Assembly (NCBI GenBank): GCA_964464755.1
Contig: CAYXGZ010000001.1
Span: 124,001-188,000 of the forward strand
Origin: CAYXGZ01 sp964464755
Lineage (GTDB): Bacteria; Planctomycetota; MHYJ01; JACPRB01
Direction: 5' to 3'
Length of the DNA: 64,000 bases
Part shown: piece after piece, positions 1 through 8,801 of the stretch
Layout: the number at the start of each line of letters is the position of its first letter
How positions within the stretch are numbered: the stretch's first letter is position 1
Translations under genes and position numbers: made by a program
The notes under the pieces: generated by a model
The model's input: the letters and a program-made list of their open reading frames with translations, nothing else
The model's database searches: none
Told to the model about the DNA's origin: nothing

Positions 1-320
1 CGAGCGCGTACCGCCAGGACCTGCGCCGCGTCGAGTACGGCGACGAGCGCGACCCCGCGATGCAGGCCGTCTTCGACCGGATCTCGCCGGCGAACCGCGC
101 CGACCGCATCCGCTCGGCCCTGCTGGTCGTGCACGGCAAGAACGACCCCCGCGTGCCGTACTCCGAGGCCGTGCAGATCGCCGACAAGGTCCGCGCCAAC
201 GGCGGGCGGGTCTGGACGGTCTACGCGGCCAACGAGGGCCACGGCTTCGCGCGCAAGGAGAACCGGGACTACCTCAACGGCGTCTCCGCCCTCTTCCTTC
301 AGGAGTTCCTCCGGAACTGA
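1..320 (+). CDS. S9-family (prolyl oligopeptidase-like) peptidase, C-terminal end only
   Basis: The reading frame is open from base 3, so the gene starts upstream of the window and only about the last 105 residues are present. They look like the end of an alpha/beta-hydrolase catalytic domain of the S9 family. HGKNDPRVP carries the expected catalytic Asp, and EGHGFARKEN carries the catalytic His followed by the Gly-Phe seen in these enzymes. The nucleophilic Ser would lie upstream and cannot be checked. Members cleave short peptides after Pro or other residues and are often exported. The stop lies 3 nt before the ATG of the next kinase gene, so the two are probably co-transcribed. Family assignment is fairly secure; substrate is unknown. 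Confidence 0.85.
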   Translation, partial: SAYRQDLRRVEYGDERDPAMQAVFDRISPANRADRIRSALLVVHGKNDPRVPYSEAVQIADKVRANGGRVWTVYAANEGHGFARKENRDYLNGVSALFLQEFLRN

Positions 321-323
321 TCC

Positions 324-3032
324 ATGGAGCGCTACCGCCTCGACGAGGTCATCGGCCAGGGGTCCATCGGGACCATCTGGCGCGCGTTCGACGAGAACCT
401 CGGCCGCGAGGTCGCGGTCAAGATGCTCAGCGAGGGCGTCAAGATCCGCGACGACGTCCGCAAGCGCTTCCTCCGCGAGGCCCAGGCCACGGCGAAGGTG
501 GACCACCCGAACGTCGTGAAGGTGCTCGACGCGGGCGAGGACGAGAACGGCCGGCTCTACCTCGTCATGGAGATGGTCGCCGGCGAGCCGCTCGAGAAGA
601 TCCTCGACCAGGGCGGCTTCGAGCGGAAGTGGGTCGTCGAGCTCGTCGAGCAGGCGGCCCGCGGCGTCCAGGCGGCCCACGGCCTGGGCATCGTCCACCG
701 CGACCTCAAGCCGGGCAACATCATCGTCACCCAGATGGGCCAGGCCAAGGTGCTCGACTTCGGCCTCGCGCACCTCGAGGACTCGGAGTCGATGCTCACG
801 AAGCAGGGCACGCTCCTGGGCACGCCGTACTACATGGCCCCCGAGCAGGCCCGCGGCGCCGTCGAGGAGATCTCGCCCCGCACCGACGTCTACGCCCTCG
901 GGGCCGTCCTCTACGAGGCGCTCACGGGCAAGCCGCCGTTCCACGCCGAGCGCGTGATGGACGTCTTCCGGAAGATCCTCAACGACCCGATCGTCCCGCC
1001 GACCCGCCTGCGCAAGGACGTGCCGAAGGCGCTGGAGAAGATCTGCCTGAAGGCGCTGCAGCGCGACCCCGCGAAGCGCTGGGACTCCGCGGCCGCGCTG
1101 GCCGACGCCCTGCGGCGCTGGATCGACGCGCCCGAGAAGGCCGGCGGCCCCGCGCTCCCCGGGAAGCGGACGCTGATCGCCGGGGGCGCCGCGCTCGTGC
1201 TGCTCGCCGGCGGGATCGGCGCCTGGGTGGCCCTGCGGGGGTCCGGGACCAGGACGGTCGCCGCGACGCCCACCCCGGCCCCGAGCGCCGCCGCCACCTC
1301 CACGCCGGCGCCGTCCTCCGCGGTCGTCGACCCCATGGCCTTCCTCGACGCGACGGCCGCGGCGATGCGCGAGCTCGAGGAGCACCGCTGGGGCGCGCCC
1401 TGGACCGACGCGCACGACCGGAGGCTCGTGGAGATCCGCACCGCCTGCGACCGCGCGGGGGCCCGGCAGCCCGGGTCCACCCGGCCCCGGGCCTGGAAGG
1501 GCCTCGCGCTCGTGAACGCCCGCCGGACCGCCGAGGGCTTCGTCGAGCTCGAGGGCGCCTCGCGCGACGCCGGCAAGGACCCCTGGCCCGTGAAGCTCCA
1601 CGCGCGGGCCCGGCTCGCCGTGCTCGCCGACCTCTGGCCCCTCGAGGGACCCGAGCCCCCCGAGGGCGCGAAGCACCGCGAGATCCTCCGCTCCGAGATC
1701 GTGCGCATCGGCGCCTACGCGGCCTGGCTCGAGGCCGCCGACCGCCTCGCCGCCGGCCGGGCCGCCGAGGCCTCCGCCGCGCTCACCGGCGAGCTCGTCG
1801 AGCACGCCGCGGGCGCCGACCTGGCGATGTGGCGGGGCCTGGCCTACTTCCGCGCCGGCCAGTTCCGCGAGGCCGCCGAGGCCTGGGAACTGCCCCAGCT
1901 GAAGTCGTCGATCCGCGCGATGGTCCACGCCGGCGTCGCCCGCACGCGGGCGGCCGACCTCGTCGCGATCGCGAAGGGCGACCCTCGGCCGGACTACGCG
2001 AGGGCGATCGAGTTGCTCGACGAGGCCCTGCGCCGCGCCCCCAAGTCCGCCAAGGCCCGGGCGGCCCGGGCCGCCGCCGCCCTCGGGCTCGGCGAGGCGG
2101 AGGAGACGGCGGGCCGGGACCCCGAGCCCGCCTGGACGCGCGCCCTGGCCGACATCTCCGAGGCCGTGAAGCTCGAGCCCGAGGACCCGGTGCTGCGGAT
2201 CCGCCGCGGGGCGCTCGAGACGAGGCTCGGGGACCGCGAGGCCGCCCGCGGCCTCGACCCGCTGCCGCGCTACGACCGGGCGATCCTGGACTACGGCGAG
2301 GCGGCGGCCCGCGACGCGACGGGCTGGGCCCCCACGCTCGGCCGCGCCATGGCCCGCGTGAAGAAGGGCGAGGCGGAGGAGGGACGGGGCCGCAACCCGA
2401 TCGCGACGCTCATCGCCGCCGTCGCCGACGCGACGGACGTCCTCCGGAAGCGGCCCGACTCCGTCGACGCGCTCAACCTGCGGAGCCGGGCGCACCGCCT
2501 CAAGGGGACGGCCGAGCGCCTCCGCGGCCTCGACCCGACGACGAGCCTCGGCCGCGCCATCGCCGACGCCACCGAGGCGCTCCGCCGCGACGCCGGCCAG
2601 GTCGAGAGCTACCTCAACCTCGGCCGGGCCTGGTCCGAGCGCGGCGACTGGGAGGCCGGCCAGGCCGGCGCCGACGCGCTGCGCAGCTACGACGAGGCCT
2701 CGGCCTGCTTCACCCAGCTGCTGCAGAAGCACCCGAAGAACCTCGACGTGCTCCACGAGCGCGCGCTGACCTACCGCGCCCGGGGCGATGCGGCCGCCTC
2801 GCGCGGCAAGGACGGCAAGCCCTCGTGGGAGAAGGCCCTCGCCGACTTCGGTTCGCTGGCGACGGCCCGGCCCGATCACTGGCGGGCGCAGATTGGCCGC
2901 GGCATGACCCTCGAGCGCCTCGGCCGCTACGTCGAGGCGATCTCCGCCTACGACGTCGCCCTGAAGGCGAACCCGGGGAACCCCCTGATCCCGACGTTGA
3001 TCCGCGAGGCCCGCAAGAAGGCCTCGAAGTAG
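324..3032 (+). CDS. Hanks-type Ser/Thr protein kinase with membrane anchor and 46-residue TPR-like repeats
   Basis: The kinase domain covers about residues 4-270: Gly-rich loop GQGSIG, AVK Lys33, HRDLKPGN at 125-132, DFG at 145-147 and an APE motif, so it should be active. A transmembrane helix at about 284-304 is followed by a Thr/Ala/Pro-rich linker and an extracytoplasmic C-terminal half. From about residue 551 that half contains six consecutive TPR-like units of exactly 46 residues rather than 34. Each unit begins with a G-x-D/N-P-like motif (GRDP, GLDP, GRNP, GLDP), and a seventh, diverged unit follows. The kinase presumably senses something outside through the repeat superhelix and phosphorylates cytoplasmic Ser/Thr targets. 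The start ATG is 3 nt after the previous stop. Kinase identity is certain; ligand and targets are not visible. Confidence 0.93.
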   Translation: MERYRLDEVIGQGSIGTIWRAFDENLGREVAVKMLSEGVKIRDDVRKRFLREAQATAKVDHPNVVKVLDAGEDENGRLYLVMEMVAGEPLEKILDQGGFERKWVVELVEQAARGVQAAHGLGIVHRDLKPGNIIVTQMGQAKVLDFGLAHLEDSESMLTKQGTLLGTPYYMAPEQARGAVEEISPRTDVYALGAVLYEALTGKPPFHAERVMDVFRKILNDPIVPPTRLRKDVPKALEKICLKALQRDPAKRWDSAAALADALRRWIDAPEKAGGPALPGKRTLIAGGAALVLLAGGIGAWVALRGSGTRTVAATPTPAPSAAATSTPAPSSAVVDPMAFLDATAAAMRELEEHRWGAPWTDAHDRRLVEIRTACDRAGARQPGSTRPRAWKGLALVNARRTAEGFVELEGASRDAGKDPWPVKLHARARLAVLADLWPLEGPEPPEGAKHREILRSEIVRIGAYAAWLEAADRLAAGRAAEASAALTGELVEHAAGADLAMWRGLAYFRAGQFREAAEAWELPQLKSSIRAMVHAGVARTRAADLVAIAKGDPRPDYARAIELLDEALRRAPKSAKARAARAAAALGLGEAEETAGRDPEPAWTRALADISEAVKLEPEDPVLRIRRGALETRLGDREAARGLDPLPRYDRAILDYGEAAARDATGWAPTLGRAMARVKKGEAEEGRGRNPIATLIAAVADATDVLRKRPDSVDALNLRSRAHRLKGTAERLRGLDPTTSLGRAIADATEALRRDAGQVESYLNLGRAWSERGDWEAGQAGADALRSYDEASACFTQLLQKHPKNLDVLHERALTYRARGDAAASRGKDGKPSWEKALADFGSLATARPDHWRAQIGRGMTLERLGRYVEAISAYDVALKANPGNPLIPTLIREARKKASK

Positions 3033-3033
3033 C

Positions 3034-3897
3034 TCAGCGGATCCTCAGCAGCTTCCCGGCCCAGGTCCCGGCCGTCCAGCCCTCCGCGCCCGCCGCCAGC
3101 GACGTGATCCGGTCGTCGCCCCCGCCGTGGACCGCGAGGATCCGGTCGCCGCCGGCCTCGATCACGCGGACGCGCCCGTCGGAGGCGCCGCTCGCGAGCG
3201 TCGCGCCGTCCCGCGCCCAGGCCAGCGCCGTCGGCTCCGCGCCCCCGTGGCCGCGCACGATGCGCACCAGCCGGCCGATCGCGGGCTCGAAGACCCGGAC
3301 CGTCCCGTCCTTCCCGCCGCTCGCCAGCCGCGTCCCGTCCGGCGCCCAGGCCAGGGCCTGCACGGCCCCGACGTGGCTCGCCAGCGTGCGCCGCGTCGCC
3401 CCCGTCGCCGGGTCCCAGGTCCGGATCGTCCCGTCGAGCCCCGCCGTCGCGACGGTCCCGTCCTTCGCGACCGAGAGCGCGAGCACCGCCCCCGTGTGTC
3501 CCAGCCACGTCGCGAGCAGCTTCCCGCCGGCGGAGTACCGGGTGACCGTGCGGTCGTGGCCCCCCGCGTAGAGCTCCTTGCCGTCCGGGGACCAGGCCAG
3601 CGACGTGACGAGGTCCGCGTGCTCGGAGAGCGACCAGGTCGTCCGGCCCGTCGCGAGCTCGTAGACCCGGACTTCGCCGGACCGCCCCGCGCGGCCGCCG
3701 CCCGCGGCCAGCCGCGAGCCGTCCGGGGACAGCGCCAGCGACGTCACGGACCAGCGCTCCGCCGGCGCCGCGTCGCCGATCCGGATCCCCGCGGGGCCCG
3801 CGACCGCGAGCCTCCCGCCCGGGAGCTCCGCGACCGCCGTGATCCCGGCCCCGGGATCCTGCAGGAGCAGCAGCGCGAGGAGCAGCGTCGGGCTCAC
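3034..3897 (-). CDS. Exported WD40-repeat beta-propeller protein
   Basis: About 287 residues. After a short hydrophobic N-terminus (MSPTLLLALLLLQDP) the whole chain is made of WD40-like blades, each with a core such as SLAWSPDGKELYAGGHDRT or ALAWAPDGTRLASGGKDGT. Six or seven blades can be counted, enough for one propeller. No catalytic motif is seen, so a binding or scaffold role is likely. The GTG start at 3897 overlaps the stop of the DUF1501 gene by 4 nt (GTGA), which implies translational coupling. It is the last gene of the five-gene operon 8633-3034, and WD40 proteins are often found next to DUF1501/DUF1549 pairs in planctomycetes. Its stop is 1 nt from the stop of the converging kinase gene. 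Confidence 0.88.
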   Translation of the reverse strand: MSPTLLLALLLLQDPGAGITAVAELPGGRLAVAGPAGIRIGDAAPAERWSVTSLALSPDGSRLAAGGGRAGRSGEVRVYELATGRTTWSLSEHADLVTSLAWSPDGKELYAGGHDRTVTRYSAGGKLLATWLGHTGAVLALSVAKDGTVATAGLDGTIRTWDPATGATRRTLASHVGAVQALAWAPDGTRLASGGKDGTVRVFEPAIGRLVRIVRGHGGAEPTALAWARDGATLASGASDGRVRVIEAGGDRILAVHGGGDDRITSLAAGAEGWTAGTWAGKLLRIR

Positions 3898-5159
3898 GCG
3901 AGCACCTCCTCGACCACGCGGCCCCGGTTCAGCAGGCGGATCGGCCGGCCCTCCGGAGAACGGTGCTCCTTCGCCGCGTCGATGCCGAGCAGCGCGTAGA
4001 CCGTCGCGACGAGGTCCTCCGGCTCGACCGGGTCCTCCGCGGGGAGCTCGCCCGTGCCGTCCGTCGCGCCGTGCACGTGCCCGCGCTTCACGCCGCCGCC
4101 CGCGAGCAGGACGGAGAAGGCCCGCGGCCAGTGGTCGCGGCCGCCGCGCTCGTTGAGCTTCGGCGTGCGGCCGAACTCGCCGGCGACGACGACGAGCGTG
4201 CGCTCGAGGCGGCCCGTCGCGTCGAGGTCCTCGAGCAGGGCCGAGACCGCCTGGTCGAGCTGGAAGGCCTTGCCCGTGCCCCGGCCCCCCGCGTAGGCCT
4301 CGGTCATCACGCGCCCGATGTTCTCGTGGTGGTCCCAGCCCTCGTCGTTCACGGTGACGAAGCGGACGCCGGAGCCCACGAGCCGGCGCGCGAGCAGGCA
4401 GCCCTGGCCCAGGCGCGAGCCGCCGTAGCGGGCCCGGCGCGCCTCGGGTTCGAGCGAGAGGTCGAAGGCCGCCCGCGCCTCCGCGGAGCCCGAGAAGGCG
4501 TAGGCCGCGTCGAAGTCCGCCTCGCGGTCGGGCGCGGGCCCGAGGCCCGAGGAGCGGTCGAGCTCGGCGAGCAGCGCCCGCCTCCGCGCGGCCCGGGCCG
4601 CGTCGCCGGCCGGCTCGAGGTCCCGGACCTGGAACCCGGGCTTGCCGGGATCGGCGCCCACCGGGAACGGCGCGTAGCGCGCGGGGAAGAACCCGGCGCC
4701 GCCGTACGACGGAGGCCGCGGGATCGCGACCGCGCCGGGCAGCACGCCCGCGGCCCCGCGCTCGCGCCAGGCCACCGAGCCCATCGAGGGGTGCTCGACG
4801 GACGGCGAGGGATGCCAGCCGGTCTGCAGGTAGTGCGCGCCCCGGTCGTGGTTGCCCTCCGTGGACGTCATCGATCGGATCAGCGTCGCCTTGTCCATCG
4901 ACGCGGCGATCCGGGGCAGCGACTCCGCGATCCGCAGGCCGCGGACGGGCGTGTCGATCGGCTGGAAGGGCCCGCGCATCTCGGGCGGGGCGCCGGGCTT
5001 GGGGTCCCAGAGCTCGAGGTGGCTCGGGCCGCCGTCGAGCCAGACGAGGATCACGGAGTCCGCGCGGGCGCCTGGCGCGGGGAGGAGGTCGAAGGGCAGC
5101 GCGGGCGCGAAGGCCGAGGCGGCCCCGATCCGGAGGAACGAGCGGCGGGTGAGATCCAT
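3894..5159 (-). CDS. DUF1501 (sulfatase-like fold) Tat-exported protein
   Basis: About 421 residues. I chose the ATG at 5159 because it puts a twin-arginine signal at the very N-terminus (LTRRSFLRIG followed by an Ala-rich stretch); longer versions only add read-through. The body has DUF1501 hallmarks: VILVWLDGGPSHLELWDPKP near the start, EGNHDRGAHYLQTGWHP in the middle and GEFGRTPKLNERGGRDHWP towards the end. The fold belongs to the alkaline phosphatase/sulfatase superfamily, but function is not established. It starts 2 nt after the stop of the PSCyt1/DUF1549/DUF1553 gene, its usual partner in planctomycetes, and overlaps the WD40 gene by 4 nt. Confidence 0.93.
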   Translation of the reverse strand: MDLTRRSFLRIGAASAFAPALPFDLLPAPGARADSVILVWLDGGPSHLELWDPKPGAPPEMRGPFQPIDTPVRGLRIAESLPRIAASMDKATLIRSMTSTEGNHDRGAHYLQTGWHPSPSVEHPSMGSVAWRERGAAGVLPGAVAIPRPPSYGGAGFFPARYAPFPVGADPGKPGFQVRDLEPAGDAARAARRRALLAELDRSSGLGPAPDREADFDAAYAFSGSAEARAAFDLSLEPEARRARYGGSRLGQGCLLARRLVGSGVRFVTVNDEGWDHHENIGRVMTEAYAGGRGTGKAFQLDQAVSALLEDLDATGRLERTLVVVAGEFGRTPKLNERGGRDHWPRAFSVLLAGGGVKRGHVHGATDGTGELPAEDPVEPEDLVATVYALLGIDAAKEHRSPEGRPIRLLNRGRVVEEVLA

Positions 5160-5161
5160 GG

Positions 5162-6997
5162 TCAGTGGTTCGTGGTGAACTCGAGGGAGTTGAGGAGGGC
5201 CCACCAGAGGTCCGCGAGCTCCTCCGGCGTCCGCGCGAGGGCCCGCTCCCGGTCCGACGGGGGCCGGGAGAGCGTGCGGAGGAAGAGCTGCTCGACGTCG
5301 GCCGAGGGCGGGGGCGGCACCGCCCCGTTGATCGCCTGAAGGGCGCGAGGCAGGCCGGCCGGCGCGACGGGCCCGACCGTCGGGACGCCCGCGGCCTGGG
5401 CCGTGATCGCGCCGAGCAGCGCGGGGTCGAGCGGGCGGACGAGCGCCCTCGAGTAGTGGCGGTCGTCGCCGCGGTTGCCGTCGACCGGCGCCGGGCTCCG
5501 CGCGTAGGTGCCGCTGCGGACGATGCGCCCGACAAGCTTCGCGACGTCCCAGCCGTCGGCGAGGAAGCCGTCGACGAGGAGCTCCAGGAGCGGGCCGTTC
5601 GTCGGCGGGTTCGAGGGGCGCAGGTCGTCCACCGGGTGCACGAGGCCCCGGCCCAGCAGCAGGGCCCAGGCCCGGTTGACGATCGCCCGGGCCGCGTCGC
5701 GGCTCCGGAGCCAGTCCGCGAACGCCGCGCGCCGGTCGGCGCCCTCGGGGACCTTCGCGCCGTCGGGGAAGGCGGGCGCCACCTCGAGCCCGGTCGGCGG
5801 GTAGACGAGCTCGTCCTTCGCGGAGATCGAGATCCCGTCGCGGTGCCGGACGCGGGCGAAGAAGGCGGCGACGCCGTAGTAGTCGTGCCGCGTGAAGCGC
5901 TCGTACGGGTGGTCGTGGCAGAGCGCGCAGCTCCAGCGCGTCCCGAGGAAGGCGCGGCCCGCGTTCTCGCCGAGCGTCTTGGGGTCGGGCGAGGCGCGGA
6001 GGAACGCGGTCTCCGGGCCGTTGCCCGAGGCGGTGACGAGCGCGCGCATCACGGCGTCCCAGCCCGCGCCCTCCTTGAGGCGGGCCGCGAACCAGGGCGC
6101 GGCGGCCGGGGTGCCCGCGATCCGGGCCAGGTGCCCGCCCCAGGTGCGGTGGAAGTCGTCGGAGGCGAGCAGCGCGGCGACGTCGGCCCGGCCCGCCGAG
6201 ATCTCGGCGGCCGTCGGCAGGCGGCCCGCGAGGTCGAGCGTGGTGCGGCGGAGCAGGGCGAAGTCGGAGGCCCGGGGGCTGGCCGGCAGGCCGAGCCGGC
6301 CGAGCTGGGCGGCGACGGCGGCGTCGACCGGGTCGGCGGCGGTCCCGGCGGGCGCGGAGCCGTAGGGCGTCGAGACGGGAACGGCCGTGCTGCGTCCGCC
6401 GTGGCGGACGAGGATCGCGCCGGCCCCCGGGCCGGCGGGCGTGACGAGCCCCGTCGCGTCGACCGAGGCCACGCCCTCGTCGTTCGAGGCGAAGGTCGAG
6501 GACGCGGTGACGTCGCGGAGGGTCCCGTCGTCGTAGCGGGCCTCGACGCGGATGCGTCCCTGCTCCAGGCGGGCGGCGAGCGACTCGAGGCGGCGGGTCG
6601 CGCTGCGGCGGGGCGCGCCCGCGGCGATCCAGGCGAGGAAGACGCGGTACGGCTCGGAGTCCTTCTCGAGGACCTTGCCGCCGCCGTGGGGGATCTTCTT
6701 GAGGGCCTTGAGGAGCAGGAGGCTGTCGGCGGGCTCGGCGCGGTCGAGGCGCCGGCCGTTGAACTCGCGGGCGATCGACTCGTAGTCCGCGTCGGGGTCG
6801 CCGCCGAAGAGCGAGAGGTGGAAGCCCTTCTGGCCGGAGGCGGCGCCGTGGCAGCCCGCGGCGTTGCAGCCCAGGCGCGAGAGCCAGGGGTGGACCTCGG
6901 TGGGGAAGTCGGGCGCGGTCGCGGGGCGGTCCTGGACCGGGGGCGACCCGGTCCAGAGCGCGGGCAGGAGGAGGGCGGGGAGGAGGACCCGGATCAC
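5162..6997 (-). CDS. PSCyt1 cytochrome-like / Ig-like / DUF1549 / DUF1553 exported protein
   Basis: About 611 residues from a GTG at 6997, which overlaps the previous stop (GTGA). Domain order: hydrophobic signal; a PSCyt1 cytochrome-c-like region with a CNAAGCH haem-type motif (C-x4-C-H) and a downstream KIPHGGG segment; a bacterial Ig-like (BIG_2) module; DUF1549 with a second haem-type motif (CALCHDHP); and a shortened DUF1553 region ending near SLEFTTNH. This architecture is typical of planctomycetes and is nearly always paired with DUF1501. The proteins are predicted periplasmic haem proteins of unknown reaction. At 611 residues it is shorter than many homologues, mainly in the DUF1553 part. 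Confidence 0.92.
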   Translation of the reverse strand: MIRVLLPALLLPALWTGSPPVQDRPATAPDFPTEVHPWLSRLGCNAAGCHGAASGQKGFHLSLFGGDPDADYESIAREFNGRRLDRAEPADSLLLLKALKKIPHGGGKVLEKDSEPYRVFLAWIAAGAPRRSATRRLESLAARLEQGRIRVEARYDDGTLRDVTASSTFASNDEGVASVDATGLVTPAGPGAGAILVRHGGRSTAVPVSTPYGSAPAGTAADPVDAAVAAQLGRLGLPASPRASDFALLRRTTLDLAGRLPTAAEISAGRADVAALLASDDFHRTWGGHLARIAGTPAAAPWFAARLKEGAGWDAVMRALVTASGNGPETAFLRASPDPKTLGENAGRAFLGTRWSCALCHDHPYERFTRHDYYGVAAFFARVRHRDGISISAKDELVYPPTGLEVAPAFPDGAKVPEGADRRAAFADWLRSRDAARAIVNRAWALLLGRGLVHPVDDLRPSNPPTNGPLLELLVDGFLADGWDVAKLVGRIVRSGTYARSPAPVDGNRGDDRHYSRALVRPLDPALLGAITAQAAGVPTVGPVAPAGLPRALQAINGAVPPPPSADVEQLFLRTLSRPPSDRERALARTPEELADLWWALLNSLEFTTNH

Positions 6998-7884
6998 CGG
7001 CCCTCCGCCCAGGCCTGGAGCTCGCGGAGCGCCTTCTTGGCGCCGTCGTTGCCGTAGCCGAGGTGGAGGATGAGGACGCAGCCGTCGACGACCTGCTTCC
7101 TGAGGGCGGCGTCGGCGCCGCAGCGGTCCTGGATCTCCTTCGCCGCGGCGGCCTGGTCGGCGGCCTCGGTCGAGCGGATGATCTTGCGCATCGCGCCGTT
7201 GAGGACGGGGTCGGTGGGCGCGGCGCCCGGGAGGTCCTTCTTCGGCGCGTCCTTCGGCGCCTCCATGGCGGGCTTCGCCGGGCGGGCGGCCGCGAGCTGG
7301 GCCTCGAGGGCGTCGATGCGCTCCTCGAGCGCGCGGATCTCGGCGAGGGCCTCCTCGAGCGTGGCGGGGGCCTTCGTGGAGGCGGCCCGGGCGGCGGCCC
7401 GGAGCCTGGGCCCGTCGACCGCGGCGGTGGGCGACACGATCGCGAAGTTGGCGGCGACGACGCCGTCCTTCACGACGAGCGCCGTGACCTGGCACTGGCG
7501 GTTGAGGCCGTAGGCGCCGGGGCCCTCGAGGCCGTCGGGGCTGACGGCGAGCGTGCCCTCGGGGAGGTTGCAGGCGCGGATCACGTTCGGGGCGAAGTTG
7601 AGCGACGCGATCTTGTCCGCGCTGAGCAGGACGTAGAGCACGCGGAGCTTCGCGCGGCGCGGGGCGGCCCAGGCCTCGAACTCGCGCAGCAGCTGGGCGA
7701 CGGGCCGGGTGACCTCGTGGACGAAGACGATCGCGGTCGGCTGGCCCGCGGGGTCGAAGCGGAGGTCCTCGCCGTCGGCGCCCTTGAGGACGCGGACGGG
7801 GAAGGCCGGGGCCTTCTCGCCGGGCTGGGGCCCGGAGTAGACGGGGTCCTGCAGGAGCAGGAGCGCGGTGACGAGCGCGATCAT
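6994..7884 (-). CDS. Exported redoxin-like (thioredoxin-fold) protein without catalytic cysteines, coiled-coil tail
   Basis: About 296 residues. After a very short hydrophobic N-terminus (MIALVTALLLLQDP) the first 170 residues resemble AhpC/TSA redoxins: GEKAPAFPVRVLKGADG, then a beta strand AIVFVHEVTRPV where the peroxidatic or CxxC cysteines should be. That site reads VTRP, so thiol chemistry is not expected. A predicted coiled coil (LEEALAEIRALEERIDALEAQ) and a Lys/Pro-rich linker lead to a small helical domain at the C-terminus. ATGA overlap with the gene before and GTGA overlap with the gene after place it firmly inside the operon. A structural or binding role in the exported PSCyt1/DUF1501 machinery is an inference. 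Confidence 0.7.
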   Translation of the reverse strand: MIALVTALLLLQDPVYSGPQPGEKAPAFPVRVLKGADGEDLRFDPAGQPTAIVFVHEVTRPVAQLLREFEAWAAPRRAKLRVLYVLLSADKIASLNFAPNVIRACNLPEGTLAVSPDGLEGPGAYGLNRQCQVTALVVKDGVVAANFAIVSPTAAVDGPRLRAAARAASTKAPATLEEALAEIRALEERIDALEAQLAAARPAKPAMEAPKDAPKKDLPGAAPTDPVLNGAMRKIIRSTEAADQAAAAKEIQDRCGADAALRKQVVDGCVLILHLGYGNDGAKKALRELQAWAEGR

Positions 7885-8633
7885 TTCCGGGGCTCCTCCT
7901 TCACGGCGAAGTCGGCGGACTTCGCGATCTTCTTCGCGTCCTCGAGCCGGACCTGGGCGCGCAGCACGAGGAGGTCGAACTTCCGGTCGCCGCGGTCGAC
8001 CTTCAGGATACCCCTCCGGGCGTCGAACTTGGCGGCGAGCGCGGTGGGATCCGGCGTCTTGCCCTCGAGCGCCTCGACCTCGAAGGACAGCTTGGCGTGG
8101 CTGGTGCACTCGAGCTTCAGCTTGAGCTTGTCGGCGGCCTCCTCGATCTTCCCGAGGTCGACGGGCCCGGCCCAGAGCCCGAAGGCGCCGGGGCCGAGGA
8201 CCTCGACGAGCCCCCCGGTGCAGTCCTTGAGCAGGGTGCGGATCTCGTCGGTCGTCGCGCGGCCGGATCGGAGCTGGAAGACGTAGCGGGCCTGGTCGTA
8301 GAGCGCGCCCGGGACCTGGGCCTTCGCGAGGAGTTCCTCGAGCTTCAGGGCCTCGCGGAGGTCCTCGCCGGCGAAGGTGACCTTCGCGAGGCGGGTCTCG
8401 GCGTCGACCTCCACGTTCGTGACGGCCTTGGACTTCGCGAGGGCGTTCTTGACCTTGTCCTCGATGGACTCGGCGTCGAGCCAGATCTTGAGGGTGGTCG
8501 TGAAGCGCTCCTTCTTGGGCTCGTCCTCCTTGGGGCCGCCGGCTCCGCCGGGACCGCCGCCTCCGCGGCCTTGGGCGTGGGCGGGCAGGGCGGACGCGGC
8601 CAGGATCAGCAGGGGCAGGACGAGACGGAACAT
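7881..8633 (-). CDS. Exported protein with HMA-like (ferredoxin-fold) modules, first gene of the DUF1501 operon
   Basis: About 250 residues. The ATG at 8633 has a clear Shine-Dalgarno (GGAGGT, 4-nt spacing) and is followed by a normal signal peptide ending APAHAQ-like (LPAHAQG), then a Gly/Pro-rich linker. The rest looks like two or three beta-alpha-beta-beta-alpha-beta units of the heavy-metal-associated type; in the first, TLKIWLDAESIEDKVKNALA is followed by VTNVEVDAE. The metal-binding CxxC of HMA domains is absent, and a lone Cys occurs in KDCTGG. The protein may bind a partner rather than a metal. A sigma-54-type promoter lies 25-40 nt upstream and presumably drives the whole operon down to 3034. 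Confidence 0.7.
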   Translation of the reverse strand: MFRLVLPLLILAASALPAHAQGRGGGGPGGAGGPKEDEPKKERFTTTLKIWLDAESIEDKVKNALAKSKAVTNVEVDAETRLAKVTFAGEDLREALKLEELLAKAQVPGALYDQARYVFQLRSGRATTDEIRTLLKDCTGGLVEVLGPGAFGLWAGPVDLGKIEEAADKLKLKLECTSHAKLSFEVEALEGKTPDPTALAAKFDARRGILKVDRGDRKFDLLVLRAQVRLEDAKKIAKSADFAVKEEPRK

Positions 8634-8657
8634 GTGCACCTCCGGTGGCGGGAGTAG

Positions 8658-8673
8658 TGCAAGCCCCGTGCCA
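8658..8673 (-). promoter_or_regulatory. Sigma-54 (RpoN) promoter of the HMA/redoxin/PSCyt1/DUF1501/WD40 operon
   Basis: On the minus strand the sequence reads TGGCACG, 4 nt, TTGCA. This is a full match to the sigma-54 -24/-12 consensus, with GG and GC ten bases apart. The predicted start of transcription is near 8648, leaving a short leader with the GGAGGT ribosome site of the gene at 8633. A 13-nt inverted repeat (CGTCGG-A-CCGACG, 8675-8687) lies directly upstream. The activator gene at 15358-17268 is a candidate regulator. Confidence 0.8.
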
Positions 8674-8801
8674 GCGTCGGACCGACGATTGGGGGACGGA
8701 ATCGAGGGCGGGGCGGGGCGCGGAGGGACGGCCCTCGGCACGCCGGGGCGACGGAGGTGCAACCTGTTGGGTGGGAGCGGGTAACGCCGTGTCAGGCGAT
8801 C

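Noticed and set aside
3127..5339. Long plus-strand frames opposite the WD40/DUF1501 genes
   Set aside because: Antisense shadows with no start signals; the minus frames carry Tat signal, WD40 and DUF1501 motifs.
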